Below, in pieces: positions 21,850 through 33,786 of a DNA stretch of 64,000 bases (position 1 is its first letter; every line of letters begins with the position of its first letter). Source of the stretch: Bathymodiolus brooksi (taxonomy: Eukaryota; Mollusca; Bivalvia; Mytilida; Modiolidae); contig OY804579.1 in the NCBI GenBank assembly GCA_963680875.1, forward strand, positions 39,950,397 through 40,014,396. Reading direction: 5' to 3'. The translations under genes and the position numbers were made by a program. A model generated the notes under the pieces. It did not search any database. It was given only the letters and a program-made list of their open reading frames with translations, and was not told the origin of the DNA.

Positions 21850-21900
21850 GCTTAAATACATGTATTTATTTAAATGCCCAATCCTTGGTCTGTTGTTCGG

Positions 21901-22060
21901 TATAATAAAACAGTTATTGCCTTCAATGGATTGTAAACATCAGAATTGTTCACCCTCAAGGGGTTGCTTAGCTCGGGCTAAAGCCCTCGGGAAAACAACC
22001 CCCTTCAGGTTAACAATTCTGGATGTTTACATCCATTGAAGGCAATAATTGTTTATTATA
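21901..22060. mobile_element. 160-bp fold-back element
   Basis: The arms at 21901-21950 and 22012-22060 pair over about 48 bp (TATTGCCTTCAATGGATT against ATCCATTGAAGGCAATAA). The loop carries a second inverted pair (CTCAAGGGGTTG and CAACCCCCTTCAG). This is a MITE-like palindrome with no coding content. Confidence 0.75.
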
Positions 22061-22640
22061 GAAACATATACCCTGCGGTTAATTCCCTTTACTTGTTATT
22101 TCACTTTCAGACATACATGTATCTGTGTTCTTATTTACGGGAACATAAACTTACCATCTTGTCTTGTGTCATTTCCTTTGCACTGACAGTGAAAACACGT
22201 AATCAATTGAGCGCTTACAGTTATGCGATAACATACTAAAGATATCAAGCTGTTAATTAACAGACTGTATGATTTGTCAGACAGCCACTGATTGAACCAC
22301 ATTACTCTTAGGCAATTTATTTATGACGTACAAGGATAAAATATACCGGACTATCAAAGAAACATCCTGCAATTAACAATTATTGTAGCAACCCTTCAGA
22401 CTTATTTAATACAATTTAGCCGAACATTGCACACATCACTCATTACCATATTTACAAATTACTGGTTTTTAGAACCGTTGTCAATCATTTCTGCTCTAAT
22501 GTAATTTTCTCAAATTCATGTCAAATTAGCTTGAGATATTTATAATCTTCAATTTCAGAAACAACCTTCTTATGTGGGACGAATCAATCAAACGGCTTCC
22601 TTTTAAGACGGAACGCAAATGAGAGCATCATCCTTGGAGA
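22061..22640. other. Unassigned stretch
   Basis: Nothing recognised. Confidence 0.4.
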
Positions 22641-22644
22641 ATTG

Positions 22645-23097
22645 TGTCATTGGCGAGGGGTAATACTTTGCTAACGTGTTGAGTCAATGGCGAGGTGTTA
22701 TATTTTGTCCAAGTGTTGTGTCATGGATGAGGGGTTATATTTTGTCGAAGAGTTGTTTCGATGACGAAGTGCTATATTTTGTCCAAGTGTTGTGTCAAGG
22801 ACGAGGTGTATTATTTGACCAAATGTTTTGTGAAGAACGAGGAGCTATAATCTATACAAGTGTTGTGTCAAGGACGAGGTATTATATTTTTTCAAATTGT
22901 TGTGTAAAGGACGAGGTATTATATTTTGTCAAAGTGTTGTGTAAAGGACGAGGTATTATATTTTTTCCAAGTGGTGTCTCAAGGACGAGGTATTATATTT
23001 TGTCAAAGTGTTGTGTCAAGGACGAGGTGTTATAGTCTGTCCAAGTGTTGTGTCAAGGACGAGGTGTTATAGTCTGTTCAATAGTTGCGTCAATGGT
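22645..23097. repeat. 37-bp tandem array, about 12 degenerate copies
   Basis: Units carry AAGTGTTGTGTCAAGGACGA and GTATTATATTTTGTC, period about 37. The first units (GGCGAGG) and last units are the most diverged. One phase lacks stops for 119 codons, which I attribute to the repeat and not to a gene. Confidence 0.9.
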
Positions 23098-23109
23098 AAA
23101 TAATATAGT

Positions 23110-23162
23110 CTAGATAAGTTATTCCTGAAATGCGTCGTGCGTTCTAAATTAGATATCTGCGT
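23110..23162 (+). mobile_element. Family H 3' end fragment
   Basis: TTATTCCTGAAATGCGTCG, then TCTAAATTAGATATCTGCG. The CTGATGA half is missing, so no ribozyme is possible. Confidence 0.6.
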
Positions 23163-23736
23163 TATGATAACAGTAGCTTACGACACGATCGACGTCAAAA
23201 CGAGCAACAACAATCTGAGCCAATCATCTAGCTAATCTTAACAACAGAGAAATAGAAATGAATAGTCACATTGATGTCAATGTCATGACGTGGGACAGGA
23301 ATACATATGTTGCTTGGTAGAACAGTGGAATAATTGTATCTAATAAAAAATACACATAGACTGTTTTCTTATATATCCAAACCATAAACGGAACGCCATT
23401 TAAATAAATATATATAGAAATGGTAGCAATTTTGAAAGTTAAGACAGACATTATCACTAGTATCGCAGCGAGTGTGATAGGACGAGAAGAAATATTAGTG
23501 ATAATGTATGTCTAGACATTGAAAAATGACGTTGTTGTTTTATCGGTAAAGTCATAATGTATCTGCTGTCACACTGACCAACAATTGTCAGTATCAGAGT
23601 CAGATATTTAATACTGAAAATATAGCTTTGTAAAATCAAATAAAAAATATCAAAATTGCCGATAAATTGTGTTGTGTTCATAATGAACATCATTTTGACC
23701 TCTGAGACACATCAATGGTGATTACTGTTTCATATC
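23163..23736. other. Unassigned stretch
   Basis: Nothing recognised; the minus-strand 78-residue frame has no motif. Confidence 0.4.
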
Positions 23737-26175
23737 ATGGGTACATCTCTTTCATCACATAGGCAATTCCCTAAGACATATTGGAGTCTTGAATTCCCTA
23801 AGACATATTGGAGTCTTGTTAAAAATTTATATTTAAATCACCCTCATCATCTATACCACCTTTCACAGAACGAGGCTACTGGTGGATTTGTTGTAAATGA
23901 CAAATATAAAGCTAATCTTCTAAACACTTTCTGTTGTTCAATCTCTGAAATTAATGATTCTCATCTACCTAGACCAGTTTTTGATAAGCGTACAGGACGT
24001 GAGCTTGATGTATTCAATATAACAATTGATGAAATCAAGGATGTTCTTCTGAATTTAAAACTAGGGAAAGCAGTCGGTAATGACAAATTTAGTCATAATA
24101 TGTTTAAACATACAACATCTACTGTATGTAAGCCCCTTCAGATTATTTTTAGCTGTTCTCTACAAACTGGTAGATTCCCACATATGTGGAAATCTGCTAT
24201 GGTTATTGTTTTGTTTAAAAAGGGTATCAAACCCGATCGTACAAATTATAGACCAATTTCCTTGTTAATTTGTGTTGGTAAAGTGATTGATTGTGTGATT
24301 TTTAAATATATTAATAATTTTTTGATGGACAATTCCTTAATTTATAAATATCAACATAGCCATTCAATTATTACCATCAGAGAATTAAAATGTTACCATG
24401 ATATTTGTGTGGCTTTGGAAAATCATGAAATAATTTGTTCAGTGTTGTCTGACATATCCAAGGCATTTGACCGTGTTTGGCATAATGGCCTTATTTTAAA
24501 ATATCGAATGTTATGGAATTACTGGAAATCTTTTACGTTGGCTTTAGAACTGTATAAGTAATCGGTAATCAGAGAGTTATCATACGGAATTGTCTATCTG
24601 AAACGGGGAATTTAAAGGATGGTGTTCCTCAACGGTCTGTCTTAGATCCTTTGTTTTTTCTGTTATATATTAATGATATTGCAGACATTACTCAAAGCTT
24701 CTCATGGCTGTTTGCTGATGATACATCATTATTATATTCTTCTAATAATATATATGAAATTGAATTTATAGTTAATTCATACTTTTCTCAAAATTATAGT
24801 AGGTCAAAAGAATGGCTCGTTGACTTTAACCCAACGAAACCAGAATGTATTGTTTTTTCTACTGACTAAGCAGCCAATAAGCCTTTTATTGTCTTCAATA
24901 ATGAGAATGCAAAATTTGTAGAAAATCATAAACATTTAGGTGTCACATTTTCCCACAATTGGAAATGGCATTGTCGTATTCAAAATATACTGAAAAGCAC
25001 GTCTAGTCAACTATCAATGTTACGAAAATTTTAATTTACTTTAAGCAGACACAACCTGAAAACAATTTATTTTACATATATTTTGCCCCTTTTAGAATAT
25101 GCTTGTGAATTATGAGATGGGTGTACTCAACAAGAATATAATAAAATTGAACACATTCAGCATGAAGCTGTCAGAATTATAACTAGATTACCAAATTTTC
25201 TAGCTTAGAATCGATATTTCGAAACTGGATGGGAACCACTTCACTCGCGTAGAAGAAGAAGAAAATTAAATATGTTTTACAAAATTCAAAAAAAACAACA
25301 ATGCACCTTCGTATTTATGCGACTGTCGATTATCCTTTGAGCGAAACGAAAATGCTTACAATTTGCGTAATCAAAGAGATTATAGTAACCCATTTACTAG
25401 GTTACAATTGTATCGCAACTCATTTTTTCCTTCTTCGATCAAACTTTGGAACAATTTGGCACCAGAAATGAGAAGTGCCGCGACAGTTAGTAGTTTTAAA
25501 AAGTCACTAATAAATTATGTTAATTTATTGAAACCGCCTAGATACTATTTATATGGTCGTAGAGTGTTAAATGTCCTACACACTAGACTAAGACATAGAT
25601 CTAGTAACTTGAATGTCGATCTTTTTCGGGTAAATTTAATTAATGACCCAGGCTGTGTCTGTGGATGGGCAATAGAGGATGCGATTCACTTTTTTCTAGA
25701 GTGTTGTTTATATGTTGAAGCTCGTGAACAGTTGACAAATAATCTGCAATTTCTTGACAGTTTAATTAATATTGAAACGTTACTATTTGGCGATGATAGC
25801 TTATCTGAGGAACAAAATGCACAAATATTCAAATCAGTGCAGTTGTACATCAAACAAACGAAACGTTTTTACCCCACAGTGATATTGAATTTAGCTATTT
25901 TCTTTGTGAATTTCTTTTCTCCATTGTTGTCCTTTTACCAAGAATATGACAATTATGCACTGTTACTTAAAGATATAACTCAATATGTTATATAATTTCA
26001 AAAATCTCTTGTTTCTTATCATATTTTATAAAATGTAATTGTTATAAAAACATTATTACTGGCTGGTGCATGGAATATATAATTGTATGTAAATATATGG
26101 AGAGGACCTTTGTAAGTTGGAATAACTTGTATCCGATCCAAATGTTATATAGTTAACAATAAAATAAGTTTAATC
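23737..26175 (+). pseudogene. Dead jockey-like LINE, reverse transcriptase to 3' end
   Basis: This copies an RNA-directed DNA polymerase of a non-LTR retrotransposon. Visible motifs are NYRPISLL, the catalytic-domain A block SDISKAFDRVWH (first aspartate region near 24451-24477), a damaged block B with QRSVLDP in place of the usual QGSVLGP near 24630, and the FADD box at 24711-24722. The C-terminal part from 25300 stays open to 25995 and holds a CxC...HxxxxC zinc-knuckle-like motif near 25663-25703. The endonuclease domain is absent (5' truncation). Breaks: a frameshift near 24550-24566; stops at 24867, 25032, 25113 and 25206; a frameshift at the A8 run 25288-25295. A 27-bp segment (TTCCCTAAGACATATTGGAG...) is duplicated near the 5' edge. 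The clade assignment is from general resemblance. Confidence 0.85.
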
Positions 26176-26334
26176 TATTCTTCACTTTCATCTCTTGCTC
26201 TGTTTTTCGTTAGGGAGAAGTTGCTATGAATTTATTGTGTTTCTATTTTAAGCATTGGTCTATATCAATACATAAAACAATACACAATATGACATATCTA
26301 AAAGTTTCATCAATCTCCCACAAGTATAGATAAC

Positions 26335-26485
26335 ACCTTGGCCGATTGTGGCTATCCTGTATAAGATTTACTTGCCCCTCACGACGCTTAAATTATTTTG
26401 CTTTCCCATCGCTTGAGTATGAGCGTACCTCGTGATGACTATCCCAGAAAGGCGTCATGTGCGCTAAATTAGATATCTACATTTT
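26335..26485 (+). mobile_element. Family H copy, core disrupted
   Basis: GTGGCTATCCTGTATAAG, GCTTTCCCATCGCTTGAG, then GAGCGTACCTCGTGATGACT, in which extra bases split CTGATGA. GAAAGGCGTC and CTAAATTAGATATCTAC follow. Confidence 0.65.
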
Positions 26486-26999
26486 TATCGCAGTCTATGT
26501 TTCAGAAATTATACATTGCCATGACATCATTTTATTGTCCGTACTTCAATGAAAATCAAGATCAAACCCCAACATGTTTTTTTTTTTTTTATCTTTGTTT
26601 TCCAGGATTATTACTTTATCGACATAAGTTTGAATATCTAGACATATTGATTGGCTCAATTTTTCCTCCAATCATGAGGTCGATAGATGTCAGGAAGACG
26701 TCATAAAATAGTAAAGGGAAGTAGTTATTATTGAAATAAATAATGTGTTGACTCATAAACATCCCTACAAATCCAATTGAATAATAAACACACAGAAGAA
26801 CATGAATGAAAATGATAAAATGGGTTTAGGAAGAAAAATACTTGAACATATGTAATGATCAAGATTAAATATTGTATTATGATATAAAACACAAATGACA
26901 TATTTAAATATTTATTAAGATATTTAAGACAAATGCATATGATTAGTTTAAATATTGTAGCAAGATACAACAGATAAAGTGCGAATTTTAACTATTTTA
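26486..26999. other. Unassigned AT-rich stretch
   Basis: Nothing recognised. Confidence 0.4.
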
Positions 27000-27375
27000 A
27001 CCAAAATTTAACAGACAAATAACCAAGCTTAACAAGACAACACAGACAAATAACCAAGCTTAACAAGACAAAACAGACAAATAACCAAGCTTAACAAGAC
27101 AAAACAGACAAATAACCAAGCTTAACAAGACAAAACAGACAAATAACCAAGCTTAACAAGACAACACAGACAAATAACCAAGCTTAACAAGACAAAACAG
27201 ACAAATAACCAAGCTTAACAAGACAAAACAGACAAATAACCAAGCTTAACAAGACAAAACAGACAAATAACCAAGCTTAACAGACAAAACAGACAAATAA
27301 CCAAGCTTAAAATATTGCTACAAGACAAAACAGACAAATTACTAATTTTAACCATTAAAGCAAGATATTACAGAC
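27000..27375. repeat. 31-bp tandem array, about 10 copies
   Basis: AACCAAGCTTAACAAGACAA recurs at 27021, 27052 and then every 31 bp to 27269, with a last shortened unit at 27299. Diverged partial units flank it on both sides (for example ACAGACAAATTACTAATTTT). Confidence 0.95.
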
Positions 27376-27800
27376 AAATGACAAGAGTTTATAGAACATA
27401 AAAGAAACCTATACATTTCATATAAATACATAAATATATATTCTTTGGTATTGTTTATTATGATTTATTTTATTTTAGTATTCCACAAATTAATTACTAC
27501 GTGGAAAACTCGAGTAAATCATTTAAGAATTTCTGATAATTATCATTATTATAATATCATAACATTTCTGAGAATATTATACTCCAATTTACTAGAATTT
27601 ACTAACTATGAGGACAATAGCAGGTTTTTTTTTCTATCAACATCACCCCTCCCCTGAGACATCAATATTTGGTGTCCTGGATGAAACAATTGCATTGATA
27701 TTGTCCGAATAACCAGTAAAAATTGTTTTATTGTACCAAAGACAATCTAGAAAATGTGATTAAGCATGATAGTTGAAATATACAAATCAGAACTTCTTAA
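27376..27800. other. Unassigned AT-rich stretch
   Basis: Nothing recognised. Confidence 0.4.
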
Positions 27801-27805
27801 ATTAT

Positions 27806-27905
27806 TACTAAGAAAAATGTTAAAAACAAATAAATTTGTTTTAGAACAATAATTCTAAGAAATGTTTAAAACAAATAAATTTGTTTTAGAACAATAATTC
27901 TAATC
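27806..27905. repeat. ~49-bp tandem duplication
   Basis: The block CAAATAAATTTGTTTTAGAA with AATGTT upstream and ACAATAATTCTAA downstream is present twice in succession. Confidence 0.85.
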
Positions 27906-28261
27906 AGTTTAATAAAATCACACTAGCATCTAATATTTGATAAAAAATCGTCGTAAAGTGAAGTAAATAGTGAAAATTCATCGTTTGGTTAACAAATATT
28001 CGTATACATTGTGTCTAGTTATAGTTACGCTAAAACCAGAAAGATCAGAACCATACAAAATGTGTGGGGAAAGTGTGCTGTTGGACGAATTTTAACCCTA
28101 AGGAAAATAGTCATTGACACTATTGCCCTAGGGACAATAGTCATTTGGACTATTAACCTAGATTCCTAATTTCATTTTTATATGACAAAATAATCATTTA
28201 ATCAGTATTTAATTGTGTATAAAATATACACCAAACAGTGTTAGAAATAGATTTTTAAGAT
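27906..28261. other. Unassigned stretch
   Basis: A small internal echo (AATAGTCATTGACACTATTG and AATAGTCATTTGGACTATTA) lies at 28106-28165. Nothing else seen. Confidence 0.4.
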
Positions 28262-28375
28262 GACAATTTTGTTTTGTTCGGGATTCGAACTCACACCATT
28301 GATACACTGCAGTGCCAATCGCTTAGCCCTATGTCCAGCACCATAGACAGTTCGACCACATCCGCTATATATGCA
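28262..28375 (-). mobile_element. tRNA-derived SINE head, partial
   Basis: On minus it shows an A-box-like stretch TAGGGCTAAGCGATTGG and a B box GAGTTCGAATCCC (complement of 28280-28292), spaced as in tRNA genes. It lacks a credible cloverleaf and the central domain of S1-S3, so I read it as a SINE head or tRNA pseudogene. Confidence 0.5.
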
Positions 28376-28693
28376 TACTGATGTATAATAAATGTGGTTG
28401 CATATAGAAAAAAAATGAAAGAATTCTTACCTTCGTGAACTTGTTCTTTATTTTATGATGGACACACGTATTACTCTGCATGTTGTATATCTAAGCAATC
28501 TAATAATATGGTACCTAACTCCTCCTATAAGTAATCAATTTTACTGTCGTATTTGTTTTCAATAAAGAAAAGATAAATACATGCAGTTTTAATGGCTATA
28601 TTCTGTTGTATAATTATCATTTTATTTATCGACATTTCATAGTATTAAACATAAATATTTGTATTTGAAGTTTAAAGATATAAATCAGCACAT
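28376..28693. other. Unassigned AT-rich stretch
   Basis: Nothing recognised. Confidence 0.4.
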
Positions 28694-28762
28694 TTGTTGT
28701 CTGACCTGATTCGATTTACGGATTCTGATTACCCCTTTGGTATCTTCAAACTCTTCTTGTTG
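28694..28762 (+). mobile_element. Family P 3'-terminal scrap
   Basis: GATTCGATTTACGGATTCTG and TACCCCTTTGGTATCTTC are the last ~60 bp of family P. Confidence 0.65.
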
Positions 28763-28925
28763 ATCTATCTTTATTACGACAAAAAGGTTAAACAGGATTT
28801 ACAAAATCGTCTGAATAAATGCTTGGGACAGATTAAACAATACTCAGCGGAAGGTAGTAAGTTAGGATTTGCTATATCGGGATAGCTATGTTCTTCCTGT
28901 TAGCTAATCTAGATATTAAATAGTC

Positions 28926-29888
28926 CGAGATTCCTCTGCCGTCCGACGGCTTTTTTTTCGACTTGCTGGAGCCGTGGGAGGTCAGAGAGCTCTACATACG
29001 GAAAACAGCGGATTTGCCCATGCAACTCTACCTTGGCACATTTCCACGTTTCGTGGCTATCGGATTTTATTTTCTATCCGAAACCGTTATATATGTCGCT
29101 TCACCAATCATTTTTCCATTCATTCATAACCATCTTACTCTCGGAAAGTGGTGTTACACTCCATTACAGCACGATTTTATCTTAGACCATCATTTCGCCA
29201 TGTTAACTTTCATTTTCGAACCTACAAACGTGATCTCGCGATACTAACTGAATGATGACAGCGACGCATTGCATGATGGGAGCTACTTAGTGCAGCATGC
29301 CAAATTATTTGCATACGTAAACAACAACATAGATATAAAGCGTATTCTGCAGGACAAACAGTTCCATCTACAGCTCAAATCAGAGCAGAAGGAAATAATA
29401 CAAAATGTGTTGGAAAGAAAAGATTAAATGGTAGTGTTACCCACGGGCTTCGGAAAGAGCATGTGTTACGTCCCCCCTTTTTGGACAAGGTAAGATCATA
29501 TTAATTTTAAGTTAATTGTTCTGCCTTAACAGGCGCCTATGATTGGCAATAAAAATATCTGTTTGTTTGTTTATATGCAAATCATCTCCCATGATACATT
29601 GCGGTAATCGTAGTTTTCTCGAAGTCACGTGACAAATGTTCCAAAATGGATGTGAAATGACGAAACCATAGGGTCTAAGGGAAAATCGTGCTGTAATGGA
29701 GTGTAACACCACTTTCTGATGGTAAGATGGATAGAAAATAAAATCCGATAGCCACGAAACGTGGAAATGTGCCAAGGCAGAGTTGCATGGGCAAATCCGC
29801 TGTTTTCCGTATGTAGAGCTCTCTGACGTCCCACAGCTCCAACAAATCGAAGAAAAAAAGCCGTCGGACGGCAGAGGAATCTCGGATT
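28926..29888. mobile_element. 0.96-kb element with long inverted repeats enclosing a helicase exon
   Basis: The left end TCCGAGATTCCTCTGCCGTC and its reverse complement at 29888 open inverted repeats that stay alignable for roughly 340 bp (left) and 310 bp (right). Shared blocks include AGAGAGCTCTACATACGG, GGCACATTTCCACGTTTCGT and AAGTGGTGTTACACTCCATT. The left arm has an extra ~60 bp near 29080-29140. The space between the arms holds a helicase fragment. I could not find a convincing target-site duplication. Likely a deletion derivative of a helicase-bearing DNA transposon; the AcademH lineage, known to encode a superfamily-2 helicase, is one candidate, by inference only. Confidence 0.7.
29248..29490 (+). 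pseudogene. Fragment of a superfamily-2 (RecQ-like) helicase, first exon
   Basis: One plus frame reads from about 29248 through a charged stretch (LQLKSEQKEIIQNVLERKD), a stop at 29425, then MVVLPTGFGKSMCYVPPF. This is the Walker A / helicase motif I (TGFGKS) with the typical preceding glutamine-containing motif 0. The frame is followed by AAGGTAAGA at 29487-29495, a good splice-donor match, so this looks like one exon of a spliced gene. The rest of the helicase (DExx box, motifs III-VI) is absent. The enzyme family unwinds nucleic acid with ATP; this copy is broken and truncated. The first part overlaps the inner end of the left inverted repeat. Confidence 0.65.
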
Positions 29889-30019
29889 CGATATCAAAAT
29901 ATCCACTATGTCTGCTATAATAGACAAAAATACATGAAGACTTCTGTTCTTTAAATGTTAATGACTAATTGATATTAAATCTGTTAGAAGTAGCAGGCAT
30001 GATCGTAAGACAAATTGTC

Positions 30020-30221
30020 TATGATCAACAGATTCTACCCTCCTAATTGGTAGTCAGGTAACTACAGGCATTTATTGACCCTGGTATAGCACTGTTCATG
30101 TTTATGTTGTCTTTCCTTTGTTGTGATAGTAGGTTCTGCGTGGAAGCGAATCTATACAGGGTTTGTATCGTTTTTTATATGTATTGCCATTGGAGATCAA
30201 TTAAGAAGAGAGGTTCGAATC
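30020..30221 (+). repeat. Family M copy, fused to family P
   Basis: CAACAGATTCTACCCTCC, TTGACCCTGGTATAGCACTG, GTTGTGATAGTAGGTTC and TGTATTGCCATTGGAGATC match the copies at 1340 and 38230. It ends at 30221, where family P coding sequence begins. Confidence 0.6.
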
Positions 30222-30556
30222 CCATGGTTCCTATCAGGATTTCCTTCATAGAGGGTTGCTGCTAACAAGGAAGCTACTGAACCAAGGTTTACTCTTGGTT
30301 AAGTTGAAATCATCACTTCGAAAGTTTTACGATCGCCACCATGATTTGGTTGGCCGTTATGGAATACAAATGACCATGTATATGTTCCACGTGTCGTAAG
30401 CACTTCCCGGTTCTTTCCTCATTCACGACTTATCACCAGATTTGTAACTAGATTAACACGACGGGTGCCACTAGTGGAGCAATAACTGCCTATCCTTCCG
30501 GAGCACCCGAGTTCATCCCCGGTTTTTAGAGGGGTTCGTGTTGCTCGATCTGATGT
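30222..30556 (+). pseudogene. Family P copy with C-terminal end of reverse-transcriptase frame
   Basis: The frame from 30223 to the stop at 30397 reads GSYQDFLHRGLLLTRK, then KLKSSLRKFYDRHHDLV and a short tail. These peptides recur in other P copies (43078-43195 and 60840-60890, minus strand), so this is the C terminus of the element protein. I recall the same peptide from mussel reverse-transcriptase annotations and think the element is Penelope-like, but no catalytic domain or GIY-YIG endonuclease is visible here to prove it. The 3' region follows and is cut near 30556 after GGGGTTCGTGTTGCTCGATC. Confidence 0.7.
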
Positions 30557-30934
30557 ATATGAATGAAACTACATAAATTTGCTACAATATAATAATCTTA
30601 TTTAATTGCTATTGCTTGGGTGATGTCGAAAATTGTGTACATTTTTCTAAGTTCTTCTTAATGAATGATGTATTTGTTATCAAATTCACAATTCGTGGTA
30701 GATAAAGGTTTTTAGACATGGTAGCTTAATTGTATCGTTTATACAATTAATGCCCTTTTTTAAAGAACAATTCGTAAAGCCATATATAAATTGAGTGCCT
30801 CGTCTTGTTGTTCATCCAGATCATTTCTATTTGATTGACTTTGACATTAAGACAAACCATTAACCAACCTAATTATCAACTCACAAACTTCATCTTTCAT
30901 TGTTTTTAACAATAGAAGAAAATAACAGTGGAGA
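30557..30934. other. Unassigned AT-rich stretch
   Basis: Nothing recognised. Confidence 0.4.
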
Positions 30935-31150
30935 AAAATGTAAGAACAGTTTGATGATACTAAAAAGGTAATCGAAAGACAAACAATACAAAGTCGAAAA
31001 GAAAGAAAAAGATGAAAAAACAGTTTTCAGCAAAACACTATGCCAAAAACTACAGATTGAGCAACACGAATCCCACTAACAACCTCAGATACTATGGAAC
31101 ATAAGGAGTCCCTATTTCACTAGTGGTATCTATCTACATCTAATTCACAC
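30935..31150 (-). mobile_element. Family P 3' fragment, strongly diverged
   Basis: CAGTTTGATGATACTAAAAAGG, then GATTGAGCAACACGAATCCC and CCCTATTTCACTAGTGGTA preserve the order of the P 3' region. Confidence 0.6.
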
Positions 31151-32025
31151 CACCCATGGAGTAGCTGGTGTCACAGTAAATCAGAGAAGCATTTGGTAAA
31201 GCCAACAATATAATGCTGTTTGAAAAGACACATGATATTATTTAGGCATCAAATAGAGTGAAGGGTCATCCAGTTTTTCATCATTCGTTAGAATTTCAAA
31301 GGAACACAAAAGGGCCTATCAATGTCTAGAATATATATATGCTGAATTGCCAATACATAATTCCTTTTTCAATTAGTTTATAAAATGTGATTTACTAACA
31401 ATACAAAGATGATATCTCTAGGGGCCCTGTCTTCGTGCACAACATCATATTTGTCATGGAGATATGGCAGTTATTATATAACATATTGAGTGTGCAAAGA
31501 TTGATGTTGTTTGAGTGTTCATTGACTCGTTGAGCTTTATGTTTCCTCGTTGTGTGACTTTCAGTAGATTATGCAATATTTAAATTCGACTCTTTGATAT
31601 TTCAGTACCAATCCCACCATAATTTTTATGTGAAAATCACAAAGGAAATTGCATTGTACAAAATAAGAAAACATCAATTCAAATGCAAAGGGTAACAACA
31701 CACTTCTCTTCTGTTCACATTGGGTTGGTAATTTTTATGATAAATGAAATCCCGAGACAGGTCTGTGTCCTATTTTCATTCAAAAAAACTAGGCCATATA
31801 TCGATAAAATTGACTATGATATCTGCTGTCTATTTAGTGATATTTCATACGCATTTAATCAAATTATTTGAACGTGAATAAGTATTTACTATACTAACAT
31901 ATATATGTTTTAGCACAGCGGCATAGGTATAACTATATTGCTAGAATAAGAGATTAATGGACTTAAAGAATGCACACCTACGTTTTTTAATTCATAGAAT
32001 TAAATAAATATTCCTGTTGAAAAAG
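31151..32025. other. Unassigned AT-rich stretch
   Basis: A 62-residue plus frame (31683-31871) ends in SDISYAFN, similar to reverse-transcriptase block A, but nothing else supports a LINE here. Confidence 0.35.
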
Positions 32026-32222
32026 GTTGTATGTTATATTCCCTCAATATATTGGTTTTATATTGTTTTTATTACCAACACCCACAAGCACCACACACAC
32101 AGCCCACCCACCCTGTAGTAAATATATAGGTAGGTATGTTACATTCCCAAATATATTGGTTTTATATAGCTTTTCCTACCAACACACGCAAACACCACCC
32201 CACACACCCTGTTGTAAATACA
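32026..32222. repeat. ~107-bp tandem duplication
   Basis: AATATATTGGTTTTATAT, a C-rich CACAC stretch and CCCTGT(A/T)GTAAATA occur twice in a row, starting near 32026 and 32135. Confidence 0.85.
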
Positions 32223-33786
32223 TAAGCATTATTTTGTTGAATATTGTAATAAATTTAATGTTTACAAGTAGTTATTTAGATTACACGCATCATTCTTAAA
32301 AGAGAAAAAATTTGAGCCAATAAAACTTGCTGAAAACCACCATTTTCATTGAAGTACATGTACCATCACAGGAAGGTGAGCAGTCATATATATGTGTTTT
32401 AGAGTACCGATGTTGGCTCTGTGTCTAAGAGTTATTTATTCATTGTTGGAACTGTTCCGACATTGTGGTATTTTTGGTTTTTAGCTTTTTAGTAAGGATA
32501 TTTGCTTTCTCATTATTTTTTCAAGTATCTTAAAGGTAGATAAAAAAATTATGTACACTTTTCTTCATAAAGTTATAATCAAAGCATTGTAATACAATCA
32601 ATATGAGCATATAATGTTCTTGCGGTTAACAGTGGGTTGAAAAAGAAGTCTTAAATATGAGGTAGATATGAGTTTAATTCAGGTTGTACATGTAAATAAG
32701 ACATTACAGGAAGATTCCAGTCATCTAAGAGCATTTGAGGGTATAACATGTTATAAGTATAAGATACTATCGTGCTGGTACCTATTTTGACGCGGTCCAG
32801 AAATGACGCACCGAGATGCATTCAGGTTTTATTTATGAACTGCAAAACCTATGACCTCAGAGGTTTGATGTTTCTTCACATTGACGTCAGTGTTCGCTGT
32901 TGTATCCTACAACATGTGGAAATCACCCATAAACAAGGTTGGAAATCATCAAGTTTTGTTATCCATATAAAACCGCCAGTTTTCCTTACGTCCAAAAGAT
33001 CGTTTACTAAAATAGACCCACGATTGGCCTAAAACCCTTCAAAGTGTTGTCAAAAGTTTCCGTCTGCTGACAGGCTGGTTGGGCATATTAGGTCACTCGA
33101 CTGTCATGTGGTGAGCATTCCGTACTAAAAAAATATTCACTGTCAAAGTGTGACAATCGCTTATATGATTTTCAATGAATATAGCGATATATGGAAAACA
33201 GGAATTAAGAACTGTTTAAATAAATCTTTTCTTTGGAGCAATTAAAAGAACTAATGTATAGAACTGAAAATTATTTTAATACAGTTATGACATTTTTCAC
33301 TGATCAGTATTTAAAATATATCATGTTAAACATGTCTAAAATGTTGAATTAATAGATTTTACCATACTGTAACTTACTAAAAAAAAATGGACGTTCTTTA
33401 TGGACAGTGCTGTTGGATTTGACATTTAAGTTGTTAATTTGGATGTTTTTGTTTGGATTTTACAACTTTGGACATTCGTCAAAGACAGTGGTTTCGAATG
33501 GAAGCATTTTTTTCGATTAGCAAGGTAAGCTGTAGTGATAATACATTGATAGAATAGGAGTGCGTCATTTCCGGTCCCTGAACAAAATGTAAACACATTA
33601 CCTGTGTACCAAGAAAACGTTGAAAATGGCATGAAAACAAAATAATTGTTAATCATATTTCAAATTAAATCGATAGAAAAGAATAAATTCTTTATTTTTA
33701 TGCAGAAATTTTAAAACAACAATCTATCGTCAAACGGTAGCAAACAATTATCTGCTTAGGTGCGTCATTACTGGTTCCACGGGGAT
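32223..33786. other. Long unassigned stretch
   Basis: No gene or repeat recognised over ~1.5 kb. Three related short motifs with TGACGCA in alternating orientation lie at 32792-32814, 33559-33579 and 33760-33780; their meaning is unclear. Confidence 0.4.

Noticed and set aside
22676..23035. 119-residue plus frame
   Set aside because: Lies wholly in the 37-bp array; open by repeat phase.
32792..33780. Three TGACGCA-containing motifs as ends of a transposon
   Set aside because: Similarity is limited to ~17 bp, three copies do not pair consistently, and no flanking duplication is seen.
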